Positions 12,130-22,489 of a stretch of 64,000 bases of DNA are shown here, piece by piece; within the stretch, counting starts at the first letter, position 1; each line of letters starts with the position of its first letter. A program made the translations under genes and the position numbers. The notes beneath the pieces are model-generated. The model worked only from the letters and a program-made list of their open reading frames with translations. It was not told the DNA's origin and made no database searches. Origin of the DNA: Isoetes taiwanensis (Eukaryota; Streptophyta; Lycopodiopsida; Isoetales; Isoetaceae); NCBI GenBank assembly GCA_021234155.1, contig JAJEKV010000020.1, positions 938,938-1,002,937 on the forward strand, written 5' to 3'.

Positions 12130-13261
12130 CACATAAGCTGCTAGCAGGTAAGCATTGGGGCTATCTGGCTTTTCGCCCTTCACCCAATCTGTCTTTTGTA
12201 TTTCAATAACATCATATGTTTATCATACATTACGTGTTAGCAGCATAGTTTTCATATAGACAAGTCCTATATTAGTTTATTTTTTCAGATCTATTCCATC
12301 ACGCCATCTTACCATATGCCCTCGCTTATTCAATATCCAAATTTCTTTGGTCACTATATTTAGCACATCATCCATCTTGTTTCTTATGTAGTCCCTGAAA
12401 ACAACTTATGACATATCTGGCACCATTATCTTTCCAGATCTGTCCTATATCTTATTTATGCTGCTTCATGCTTTGTATTTCCTAGTACCATATTCTCCTT
12501 ACTACTTTAACTGATCAAAAAGAAAATATCAAATCAAACCTGGTTATCTTGGCTAGTTATAATCTTTTCGTCCACTATTTTGCCATTATGATCGTCCACT
12601 AGTTTGCCGATAAGATCGCCCATGGTCGAAATGGCGATCACCATTTCTTCATTACTTACCCCTAAAGGCTGACATCGGTTTGTATTTTTTCTTGGTAGTG
12701 CACGCATCTTGAGATTTTGGCCCATCTCATTACTCTCGATTGATTTTGGCTTTGGTGCTTGCATTGCCCTCGATCTTTAAACGGGCTTGTGATAGTCATA
12801 CATATTTTTTCTCTTAGTGACCTTTTTTCTTTTCTATCTCCATTTTCTCCATGGTGGATTTGTTAAAACCACCTTTCCGTCTGCCCATGAAGCATGCAAT
12901 TACCTCTAGTCTATCATTCCGGCAGGCATATAGCAGCGTAAACAGAGAGTGATTTTCAAATTGCTGATGCTAGATAAATACTGAAAGCTATTTTTAGGTT
13001 ATACCTTCGATTTGCCAGCTGCATGCCGTCGATTCATCTCTTACGATCCATGTCATATCATTTAGGGTTTCATCTGCTATGGCCATGCATCGCGAGCGTT
13101 TGCTCTTCCCTGCCCTAACATCTTACAAGTTTTATTTTTTTCTCACGAATGGGTTTAGACATGTAACATCATGTATTATATTTAATTTATTACCCATTCA
13201 AAATGGTGTATTTACCTCACCCAACAACTATAAATAAAAAATCCTGCCTCCTTCCACAGTT
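12130..13261. other. non-coding, no feature recognised
   Basis: AT-rich with short open frames only. A minus-strand 76-codon frame at 12534-12764 has no family-like motif. Confidence 0.35.
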
Positions 13262-13346
13262 CAGGGGGCCCCTGTTATTATGTTAAAAAACATTTTTTTG
13301 TTACATCAGGGAGAGTAGGGCCCTGTTGTAACACAGGGGCCCTACC
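13262..13346. repeat. short inverted repeat beside the RT gene
   Basis: GGGGGCCCCTGTTATTATGTT and TTGTAACACAGGGGCCC are opposed within 85 bp, about 45 bp past the RT stop. The left arm resembles the T1 end (CCCCTGTTATAATGCTA). It could be the edge of the RT-bearing element or a separate small fold-back. Confidence 0.4.
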
Positions 13347-13391
13347 CTTACCGTCTTGAATCTACTCATATTAAACTTATCAAAAAGACAC

Positions 13392-15340
13392 TTACATTTT
13401 TTTAAGCAGCATTCTTGTTAGGTCTCCAATATCATACGGGAGCCCTGGGAATCTGTTATTCTTCAATGCATGCAGAACTATCTTGTTGATATTTGTTTTG
13501 TTGAAGCCATTGTCACATAAAGTTAGAATGAGTTTGTGTATATCCGTAGCTGCTGTAACTGCTGAAGAGTGTGCGTATACATACGAGATGACCTGCGATA
13601 TAATTACTTTTCTAGCTTGCCCATACGGCCTGCAACTGCATGCTTTAATGAACTTACAAACTTCAAAAGGTAATTTATTCCTTTTGTCATATCTAGAGTA
13701 TTTATATAAGCCTGCATGTTTATCCATCACGATAATAGTGATGTTTAAGAAATTCACTTGTTGTCCCCATCTTTTACCATTTTGCATAGGTTCACCATAT
13801 ATTGTTTCATCTTTGATTTCCAAATGCTCCATGTTGTATATTGTGCATTCCGAATCTTTATCAAAGAACTCATGCAAGTCCCCTCCATTTATGATGTTAA
13901 GATCATCTATATACCTTGTTGCGAACTGGAATCTTGGGATATCTTTTAATCTGTTCATGTGTGCCAGTTTTTTAATGAAATGGAGCTCATACCATGCTAG
14001 GTGTAGATTGCACCACGCAGGGCTGCACGCAAATCCCATTGGTATACCTTTTCTTTGTCTCCAAATTTCCTGTCCCATTTTTAAATAGCAATGGCTTAGA
14101 AGCCATTCATTGACTTTTTTGAAGAAATCCCTGGTTATCAGTAATCTGCTTTTTGCTCTTTCTTCATCTAATTTTTCCCATTCTGTTTTGTATCCATCAT
14201 GCTTTCTTCTGCTGTACAGATGTTCTCTTGGTGTCGTGTGTAATTTATAATCCCAGACTAGGTCCACTACATCATTTATTAATTCAGTTATGCCATCTTT
14301 TCCAGAAATTGGAATATTTTCGTAGCATTTCATGATGTCAGCTGAGAAGACATTGTTCATCTTATTTGGAAGGTTCAGGACCACGTCATACGAGGAATTT
14401 ACCATCCAACTTGAATTGACTTTATTGGGCAGCCATATTCTTATTTGGTTTGTGTTCCATTGGCTTTACGGCCATATCTCTATGCATTTGCTAAGAACAC
14501 TTGTTACTAAATCAGCCACTTGGGTGAAGGTAGTCTCATGTGCATTAGTTATCCATCGATATTCCGCTTTATGTGCTTTGTACATCCCTAATAAATATGG
14601 TAATTTATCAATGTAATTTTCCGTGGTACCAATAGCCATTTGAATTCCCGACATACACTCATTCTTGATAGCTTCCTCACTGCAGTGCATTTTCTCAAAA
14701 TCTTAATTTTAGCTTTGTTTATTGCCATTTCTCTAATATGTTTTTGACATATAAATGATGCATTATTTCCTGCTTTATCAAGCCCAGCAATGTACAGGTT
14801 CTCATTTAGCCATTGTACATTCTTTTTAACTGCTGCATCATTCCATAGAAATCTCTTTTTAGGTGGTTTGGCCTTATGTTCCACAATTCTCATATGCGCT
14901 TCTTTTAGAATCAGACTTTTTATGTATCTAATTCCATCCTCTTCAATATGGAGTAGGTTATAGTAATGGACCATAAAAAATTGGTCAACTGTTTTAGTGA
15001 ACTCTTCCATAAACTGTTCAATGGTGAAGCTACAATTTGGAATATGGTTCAGTCCCATGGCAAAGGCATCCCTCAATTTTTTACAATGAATAATTTGCAG
15101 GTCTGTGGTCCTAATGTGACCAATTCTTTTATCCAGAAATCTTTCTAGACTAGGATTTTGACACGGACATTTGTTGCTACTTCCATCTGCAAAGATATTG
15201 TAAGGTTTATAAACCTTGTCCTTAATTTGCTCAACATACCTCCATCCAAAAATGGTATTTTCTAAAAGTTTTACAGCTGTGCCTGGTATTGTTTTCTGTA
15301 AAGTATTTAAGAACACATTTCTGATAGAGAATCTTTCCAT
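13392..15340 (-). pseudogene. reverse transcriptase, Penelope-like type, near-intact
   Basis: About 640 codons in three pieces: 15340-14588, then a frame change near 14690, then 14690-13392 broken by one TAA near 14468. The N-terminal part carries CPCQNPSLERF then HIRTTDLQII and LRDAFAMGLNHIP, a CxC-linked motif that I recall from uncharacterised animal and algal RT ORFs. RT motifs follow in order: YKAHKAEYRWI (fingers), SADIMKCYENIP (motif A, Asp near 14338), KGIPMGFACSPAWCN (motif B), RYIDDLNI (motif C, about 13913-13902). After the palm come KYSRYDKRNKLPF and a helical thumb. No GIY-YIG or other nuclease follows the stop. The IPMG and YIDD forms fit the Penelope/TERT side of RTs better than LINE or LTR types. 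Exact family is uncertain. Confidence 0.7.
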
Positions 15341-15540
15341 GGATTTGGATAAAAAGGTACAATGTACTATCTTAGCTTTCAGCTTTTCCTTAGAAATCCT
15401 AAGGTGTCTTTTCCTGTTGCAATCTCTGACAATGACTCTATTGTTTGCAGTAGGTACCTACACAAATATGATGTGTATCAGTGTGGTTTATAGAAAGTAT
15501 CCTACCATTTTACCCTCCCAAGATACTTCTATCTTTTTTC

Positions 15541-15562
15541 CATGAAAATTTAGATTTTCATG
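15541..15562. repeat. 22-bp near-perfect palindrome
   Basis: CATGAAAAT and ATTTTCATG flank a 4-bp loop. A weaker hairpin follows at 15600-15650 (GGAAAAGTTTTTTT versus AAAACTTTTTCC). Both lie in the gap between the RT and the upstream ORFs. Confidence 0.5.
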
Positions 15563-15812
15563 TCTCTGGTCGTATGTATCATCAAGAATCATAGTAGGAA
15601 AAGTTTTTTTCTCTTGTACTCATACATGGGGAAAACTTTTTCCATATAATAACCCCAAGTATGTATTTTGGTTATTAAAATAACCTGATTATCTCTCATA
15701 GTGTTTGCATGTGGACCTTCATACTAATATATAGTACAAATATATACATAATGACACAATAGTAATTATTTTTCAACATTTCTGGAAATGCAATATCAAA
15801 AATTGTTTTGAC

Positions 15813-17071
15813 TTACTTGGAGTTATCCATATAGTTCAGTTTGCTGGGTGGACTGTCCTCCAAGTTGATGATTTTGTTGCCACCTTTTGTTACTGAGTAT
15901 TCATCATCATTAATGGCAATACCATGAGTGTCCCTGCTGATATTCTTATTACGTGGATCCATAGTGACCCGTGGAGGTCCCCTTGGTGTACAGTAGCCGG
16001 GTGTGCCCTTGCTGCTGCTTCCTTTCTGTTTTGACCATGTGTATTTGTTCTTTTGCTTTGGTGTCTGCTCTGTCACAAAAGCTCTGGGCCTGAGTGTTTT
16101 TTATGTAATTTCAGCCAATCTAGTGTTCCCAAATCTTTATCAGGATTGTTAGCATAATATAACGTCATTTCAATCATAACCTTCCTTACTTCTAGATATG
16201 CAAAATATGCAAGAACAGCAGGCCTAATGATGTTGTAAACCAATTTTGTAAAGCATACCATTTTAACCATAGGAGTGGCCCTTGGGTATAACTCCTCTAA
16301 GTTGTTGAGCATATACCACACAGCGTGGTCTATCCAGATAATGCAATTGCCACATTGATCATTTTCTTTTTCTTTTTTCTTGGTTTTGATGCAACCACAT
16401 GTTAGGAAAGGGCAATGTGTTCTCCATATTTTCTTTAAGTAGAAGCCATCCCTTTTATCATCACTAAAAGCCATGTTTCCTTTTTGGCTCACGTGTATCC
16501 CTGTATTTTTATCACAAGACTGCTGCTCAAAGAAATTCATATCAATTGGTAATGCCATTTCCTTCTTGGTAAAATGTTTGTCGAGCTTTTCTGCTTTAAT
16601 CTTTGCATTTCTGATATCATCATCAGTAATTCCAGCTAAAGCTTTCCAAGTTTCAATGTTGATTGGGGCCAGAGCCCCAAAATTCTGGCTCCTCCATAAG
16701 GCTTGACCATAAGTTGATCCATAACATTCTACTCCTTGTTCAGAGATCAGAGGAAATCTAGATGAATTGCCTAAAGTTAAAGTAGGGACTTCTTCTGTGT
16801 CAAGGCTGTCATCTTCATTTTTTCCGGAATTACTTTTTGAACCCCCTTCGAGGATCAAAGATTCCTCTTCTGTAAGATCATCTTCTGAAAATAAACAGTG
16901 GCGAACTTCTTCCTGTAAATAATGAGGGGTTGCATCTTTTATTTCCTCAACCTTCAAAGATGAGAAAGAATCGATTGTGCTATGATAGAAAGAATCGATA
17001 TTACTCAAGTGCAAACAATTAAAATGCAAGAGATCGGAAACAATACCTTTGCTTAAAGTGGATCGGCACAA
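15813..17071 (-). CDS. unidentified protein of the RT/DUF7869-like cassette
   Basis: A 332-codon minus-strand frame (17071-16073) overlaps a second frame (16076-15813). The second has no ATG at the overlap (GTG), so the two are probably one ORF with a frameshift near 16075, or a spliced gene. The first part is acidic and Ser-rich (residues about 55-95). Then come a segment WKALAGITDDDIRNAKIKAE, a cysteine cluster (HCPFLTCGCIKTKKK then CGNCIIW) and a hydrophobic region (VYNIIRPAVLAYFAYLEV). The C-terminal frame is basic and Gly/Pro-rich, like a nucleic-acid-binding tail. I do not recognise the family. It lies between the DUF7869-like gene and the RT on the same strand. Membership of one element is inferred. 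Confidence 0.5.
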
Positions 17072-17170
17072 CTAGCCCGAGATCTGCAAATCATTTAGCT
17101 ATCTGCCACTAAATTTTTTATCTTATAGCTTTCCCTTTCTACAGGATCATGCGACAAAAGAATCCAAATG

Positions 17171-18205
17171 TCATTTGGCGCAATTTCTTTTCCTAACAAA
17201 ACATTCCTCTGGCACATCTTTTGGAATATTTAGGAAATGGGGTAGAGTTGTCTTTTTTTTATCCATTCCATCAATTACAATAGACATATATTGCAGTGGA
17301 CGTTCGAGAGCTTTTTTTCTGTGTTTGGCGAGATTTCTTCTCTCTGCTGCTTGTTGTTCACGATGTCTGGCAAGATTCTGTTGCACAATATCTGTAAAAG
17401 AAATCAGGTTAAAAAATTTTCTTCAAAGCAAGTGATAGGATGGAGGACATGAGCTTACTTCTTTCGACCTCTGTCTTTGCAGTTTCTCGTTGACTTTTTA
17501 ATTCTGCACATCTCGAGCAAACAGACATTCTATGTCTCTTTGGAATTTTCACAAGGCCAAATTCACTTTTCCACAGTCTGGTGAAGTGTGAGTAAGAGAT
17601 GTGCTGAAACTGAATGCATGTCTCTTTGTATTCTTTGAAGACATCTTTTTTTGTAATATTGTCTGTGAGATGATACATGTTGCTATTAGGCAACTTCTCA
17701 CATGTCTCTCTAAAATATTTCTCCATCCATGTAACAAAGACGGGGCATGCATAGTTACAACTCTTCTTGGACCACATTGATCGTCAATTCTTTGGGTTTT
17801 GTCCGATCTTTTGTGTATTCGAGACATTCTTGTGGACCCTAGACGGTGGACAACCATGAAGCATTTTTGGCAGACTTGTTCACGGTTAATGTAGTGCAAG
17901 AAGGTGTTGCGGTCTAGTCTTACATGATAAGCTAAGTAGCCATTCTGGTCTGCCAATGTCATTGAACTGTAGTTGTCTCTAACTGCTCGTAGTTTGGCCA
18001 TGTTAAATCTGTTGATGCAACCCAATGAGCAGCATTTAGTTCTCAGGAGTCTTCTCATTTTGTGTTCATCCATAAGGTTTCTTCTTCTTACAGAGGAGCA
18101 TGCTCTCAGACCAAAATCCACCTTGAATTTCATTGAAGATTGGCTGGAGTACCAGAGTTCAACAGTTACGGATTTACCTCTCATTCCAACGGATTTATCT
18201 CGCAT
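17171..18205 (-). pseudogene. DUF7869-like protein (putative element-encoded), frameshifted
   Basis: Three successive minus-strand frames. 18205-17790 has TKCCSLGCINRF and VCQKCFMVVHRLGSTRMSRI. 17777-17420 has YACPVFVTWMEKYF, HISYSHFTRLWKSEFG and HRMSVCSRCAELK. 17386-17171 has QYMSIVIDGMDKKKTTLPHF (about 17290-17235). The order zinc-like Cys pairs, tryptophan-rich middle, CSRCAELK, then IDGMD...LPHF matches the large DUF7869 group that I recall from corals, algae, oomycetes and plants. The Asp of IDGMD has been thought nuclease-like (RNase H type); that is inference here. The usual C-terminal half is missing: after 17171 the frame stops. Frameshifts lie near 17785 and 17410. Confidence 0.6.
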
Positions 18206-18482
18206 TTTTTACGAAGTTTTTTCCCTCTAATTCTTAGATATACTTTGCATTCTGACTCATCTACCTCTCATTCCAAAGTTTTTGCATCTGATTTTGAAGC
18301 TTTTAGCTCTAATTCTATAGCTCCAAGTATTTTAACCTTTGATGATGCAACATTTCTGGAATGGAAACATCCCATGTTGAAAAAAAAAATGAATTCTAGT
18401 TGTTTGACAATATCTAGGACATATAAACTTAGCTACCTCAAACATTCACTTAAAAAGAAATTTCCTAGTTTGACATGTATGG

Positions 18483-19080
18483 CGTGTTATTTTGAGGATA
18501 TAGATCGGAAGAATGCACAAACTGCTGACATTTTGAAGCGGCAAGCAGATCCATTAGTGCAGCTTGAAATGCTGTACAAAGAGGAGCAAGTTTTAAGGAA
18601 GAGATACTTCAACATGATGGAAGGTACATATAAAGGATAATATTTGTGAAATAGGCTCAATTAGGTTGCTAATTTCTTTATTTTCCTTAGATATGAAAGG
18701 TAAGATTAGAGTGTATGCACGCTGGAGGTCGCTGGTTGAGAAAAAAAAGGTTGAAAAACCAGAAGATGGTTCTTATCAATCCAGATGGATTCACCTTGGA
18801 GCACCCTTGGAAAAATGACAAGTCAAACAGCACCAGTTTGATCATGTATTTGATGAAGAAGCAAGCCACGATGCTATATTTGAAAATACAAAGGTGTGCA
18901 TCTTCTTCATATCTATATAATATTGGTTTATTTAAGGCTAACCTCATACGGCACCACAGTATTTGGTGCAATCAGCAATTGATGGCTATAATGTATGCAT
19001 ATGGTCAAACTGGATCCGGGAAGACTTTCACTATCTATGGCACTAAAGAAAACCCAAGGCTTACACCAAGAGCAACCAAC
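18483..19080 (+). pseudogene. KCBP-type kinesin-14 pseudogene, 5' part
   Basis: Kinesin-like calmodulin-binding protein is a minus-end microtubule motor regulated by Ca2+/calmodulin in plants. Exon ending 18623: RKNAQTADILKRQ, LEMLYKEEQVLRKRYFNMME (neck coiled coil). Intron 18624-18690 (GT..AG). Exon 18691-18893: DMKGKIRVYARWRSLVEKK, then DGFTLEHPWKNDK, then in another frame DHVFDEEASHDAIFENTK. Intron 18894-18959. Exon from 18960: YLVQSAIDGYNV, then in another frame YAYGQTGSGKTFTIYG, which is the P-loop, and NPRLTPRAT. There is a 1-nt loss near 18825, and a loss near 18995 removes the CIF that precedes AYGQTG. The N-terminal MyTH4-FERM part is absent. Introns are kept, so it is a duplicated gene, not a retrocopy. 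It breaks off at the T1 insertion. Confidence 0.85.
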
Positions 19081-19118
19081 AGCTCTCGCTGCCCTACGTC
19101 ACCCCCCGTGTGAATATG
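19081..19118 (+). repeat. 37-bp module shared with T2 elements
   Basis: GCTCTCGCTGCCCTACGTCA then CCCCCCGTGTGAATATG. The same module occurs at 9634, 22351 and 31091 (+) and at about 21617 and 9462 (-). Its C6 tract can pair with a G5 tract about 23 bases on (AGGGGGTTT). It sits between the KCBP coding sequence and the T1 left end and has no counterpart on the right side. Confidence 0.6.
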
Positions 19119-19230
19119 TAGCAAAATAACAGGGGGTTTCTTTTGTATTTTTGTACGTTTTTTCCTAAGGTTTTTATATGATTTCATGGATGTATTTGAT
19201 GAGGTATACTAATTAGTATATCTAGAGTGC
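19110..19230. repeat. left TIR of the T1 element
   Basis: Reads GTGAATATGTAGCAAAATAA then CAGGGGGTTTC and ends TATCTAGAGTGC. It is the reverse complement of 24932-25050 with scattered mismatches, and also matches 33786-33905 in inverse. Confidence 0.85.
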
Positions 19231-20208
19231 GCATACACTTAAACTAATTTTGATGCCTAATTCCAATGGCTTAGATCCATAAGCCATATATTTCTTTATT
19301 ATATTATTGTATTTTCTTGTAGTATCATATTCTGCTCGACATGCAAGCCTCGAGATAACCCATTTTAGGGTTAACTTATTGGCTTCCTTCGACATCCGTG
19401 ACTAGTCGGGGCCTCGGCATCAACATTCGAGCATCGGTGTCTCTCGGAAGAACCACACCAAAGACGGGTGCCCCGAACACGGGGATCTCCATCCCGCCCA
19501 ACACCAAATTATGTAATCGGCTCCTTTTACGGTAAAGCCATGGAAAGCATGTTCTTCCTTCCTAATTCTTTCCGATTTATCTGAGTGCTTAAGCTATTGG
19601 ATCTTTGCTTACAGATTCCGTGTTAAGTCGTGCCGGACTTAATGATGAGATCACGCTCCCTTGCCATAAATTTTCTTCTCGCATTGAACTCTTGCGAGTT
19701 ATACGGATCCCTAAAACATTCCCTTGCTCGAACCCCCTTGCTTCATAGATATAACTCACGGAATCGGGGTTCGAGGTAGATCGAGCTAAGCCCCATTGGC
19801 GATTATCTTCGGTTTGCAAATTAAGGCTGGTGCATCCGGCTGGAGTTTTTAGAGGAGGTCGTAACTATGGAGCATTGGAACCTTGGCTATTGTCTTAAGG
19901 TGGGGTATGGCAAGATTCGGTTTTCTCAACAGGTAAAATTATCTGTCTAGCACTATGTTGATGTTGAGGTTCTTGCTCTACAAGGTTCTTGCTCTACAAG
20001 AAACCACTGGCTTTGATTCATTTCTCATTTTCTCGCTCTGCAATCGGAGCTTTACTCAAACCGTCAAACCATGTCTTTGTTGAAAAAAATACCGCGAGCT
20101 AGATTTGAAAGAGGCATTTTTTTTCTAAAGCTCGATGTGAAAGCGCCAACAACGGCAAGAGTCTGTGCTTTTAAATGCCCCTGGTTCAGGATGGTCAAGT
20201 GACAACTT
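19231..20208. other. element interior, probable captured upstream/5' gene sequence
   Basis: More GC-rich than the flanks around 19370-19500. No ORF with a recognisable product. It precedes the BPM fragment and may be its promoter, 5' UTR or first exon in degraded form. Confidence 0.35.
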
Positions 20209-20439
20209 TTGTGTCTGCAGGTTTTGGGTGAAAATATTAAGAAGAAACTGGACAGGATTATGCTGGAGATGAGGTGGAGAAATCCTACGGAGATGTTGAT
20301 ATTAACGTATGCATCTTATATGAATTGTAACACAATGAGTTCGTGGTCTATGTCTAATCCTATTTTTCTCTGCAAAAATGACCGGGTAGATGCAATTTCA
20401 ACAAGATTTCCAGTAGACAAAGCGAGAGTTGATGCGCTT

Positions 20440-20870
20440 CTTTCTAAAACTTTACGATTCGCGGGTTTTCAATGGGCGATCTACTTTTATCCGGATGGCA
20501 AAAATGTGAAGATAATTCTTTATATGTTTAGGTTTTATAGCCATTTGCCGGTGAGGGCACCGGATGTGAGGGCGCTTTTTGAGCTTACTCTTTTAGACCA
20601 AAGCGGGAAAGGAAAACATGAGGTTCATAGCCATTTTGATCGCTCTTTAGAAAGCGGTCCTTAACACTCTGAAATATAGAGGCAGTATGTGGTGAGCCTC
20701 TAACAACCCTTTAGGTAAAGTGTTGATGATGCCTCTAATTGTCTCATTTACATTGAGTTTTTATTTAATGCGGGGGTTACAAACGTTTCTTTAGGAGGAC
20801 TGCTATGGAGACATCTGATTTTTTAAAAGATGATAGCCTTGCAATTGTAACATGTGCAATGGCTTGCATG
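20440..20870 (+). pseudogene. BPM-type MATH-BTB gene fragment
   Basis: The plus strand reads GFQWAIYFYPDGKN (about 20460-20505), then DVRALFELTLLDQSGKGKH, then VHSHFDRSLESGP (to 20662), then, after a frame change, TLKYRGSMW, a probable intron (about 20691-20790) and FRRTAMETSDFLKDDSLAI. This is the second half of the MATH domain of BPM proteins, which tether substrates to CUL3 E3 ligases. The YVSLFIALASEGT block is scrambled (IILYMFRFYSHLPVRAP), a codon is lost at GP-TLKY, and the BTB domain is missing. It was probably captured as genomic DNA because the intron position is retained. Confidence 0.8.
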
Positions 20871-21120
20871 CCAAATAATGGGGTGACAGGAAGGGGGTGA
20901 AGATGCCTTAGGATTTCCAATTCTTATGGTTAATTGACAACCGCTTTTTCCATCTTCTGAGTTATCGTGCAAGAGAAGGCAGCGCTAAGTGGGTGCCTTG
21001 TACACAGCGCTAAGTGGGTGCCTCGTACACATATCATGGTCTGTTGTGGAAATGGGAAGAACTGAACCATGCCGGTTCCAGAGTGGCTCAAAGGAGGCAC
21101 TGGGACTGGTGCAGGGTCAA
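20853..21120 (+). repeat. dispersed repeat shared with 32320-32555 (inverted)
   Basis: Contains GGGGTGAAGATGCCTTAGGA, CCATCTTCTGAGTTAT and TTGACCCTGCACCAGTCCCA (complement). The other copy is in reverse orientation. A 26-bp internal tandem (GCGCTAAGTGGGTGCC, 20981-21032) is present only here. Confidence 0.8.
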
Positions 21121-21444
21121 CACATTTTTCCCATCAAGGTACTTCCAATTTGGCATATTATGATTCTCAGAGAAATCCAGCACCATATAGACTTTAGGGT
21201 ATGTATGCAACTTCGAGAAAAAACAACGAGGATTTAACTGTTTGTTCATTATTAATAAATTCTATTATTACATGCTACCTCACGTATTAATATTGGTATT
21301 GGTATAACATTATATGTCTAATTCTATGCAATGTTTTCGTTTCCATAATTTGAGCACCTTTAGTTTGTTAGATTTATAAGGCAATGATATACCATCCATC
21401 ATTAGAGTATTAAATAATGTCTATATCTACACCCCTACACCATC

Positions 21445-22489
21445 CTTAAGGCCCTGAAGGGGCCAAAAAATTTAATAGTTAACACAAACCATTAAAACAC
21501 AACTAACATTATTAACACAAACCATTGCATTTGACACATTTAAATTAAAATCCCCCTTAAACCCCCTTTGGTTTGGGTGCATATTCACACGGGGGGTTAC
21601 GTAGGGCAGCGAGAGCCTCAAACATTAGGGATTTTTTGAGATCATAAAAGGGCCTTCTAAGAACTGCTGACTAAGCTATATGAACTACCAATCAGAAAAC
21701 AGAACTGGTAATCCAGTCAGCAAAACAGTTATAACTAACTCACTGAATCACATTTTCTAGCATAAGTGTTGATAGAAAAGTCCAAATGAGCTCTTGTTTG
21801 GTGCAATAGATAGATCTCATTGAGATCTTTCCAATCTTGGGTACTTTGCATATCTTTTAGCCCCCGTAGGATAGTAAAAAATGGTAAAAACTATATTTTT
21901 TGGAGTTTTGACAATCATAAGTGGTTAAAATATGTGCAAAGCACCTAAGTTTGGAAAGATCTCAACGAGATCTATCTATTGCACTAAACGAAAGCTCATT
22001 TGGACTTTTCTATCAATAGTTATGCTCGAAAATGTGATCCAGTGAGTTAGTTATAACAGTTTTGCTGACTGGACCCGTCAGGCTCTGATTTCTGATTGGT
22101 AGTTCACTTATCTTCATTTGTCTTAGTTGGCATGTTTTGAAGGCCCTTTTTTAATCCCAAAAAAACCCTAATGAAATTTATAATACATGTACAAAATTAA
22201 TACCATTAAGTACATTCTTTCAAACCTTATAGTATTTTGCAAACTTTAATATACAGTATACAAAAATTTGTACATGCATACCCCACAAACGAGGATCGCT
22301 ATGTACGGTCCAGATCTTGGAATAAAGGGCAAATATGCCCATCCGACAGCTCTCGTTGCCCGAAGTAACCCCCCGTGTGAATATGCACCCAAACCAAAGG
22401 GGGTTTCAAGGGGGATTTAATTTTAGAGTGTTGGATGTAATGGTTTGTGTGTTAACCCAAATTTTTTTTGGCCCCTTCGGGGCCTTAAG
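21445..22489. mobile_element. T2-family TIR element, copy 2, carrying a nested MITE
   Basis: Outer ends CTTAAGGCCCTGAAGGGGCC (left) and GGCCCCTTCGGGGCCTTAAG (right). These are inverted and each is itself palindromic. Inner TIR sequence is as in copy 1. Removing the 551-bp insertion at 21623-22173 leaves about 494 bp, close to copy 1. It is inserted within the T1 element. Confidence 0.85.
21623..22173. mobile_element. M1 MITE copy 1 (551-bp fold-back)
   Basis: Ends CATTAGGGATTTTTTGAGAT and CCCAAAAAAACCCTAATG. The two halves are inverted copies of each other along most of the length (for example TCCAAATGAGCTC/GAGCTCATTTGGA, AGTTATAACTAACTCACTG and its reverse). A second copy is at 34088-34637. 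No coding sequence. It sits in an A run of T2. Confidence 0.85.

Noticed and set aside
13483-14088. 201-codon plus-strand open frame
   Set aside because: Antisense shadow of the RT core, which carries the recognisable motifs on minus.
18140-18480. upstream exons of the kinesin
   Set aside because: The open frame there shows no MyTH4-FERM or coiled-coil likeness to KCBP until about 18483.
20209-20664. intact 151-codon gene
   Set aside because: Only part of the frame is BPM-like. It ends by a stop inside the conserved MATH domain and the next block is in another frame.
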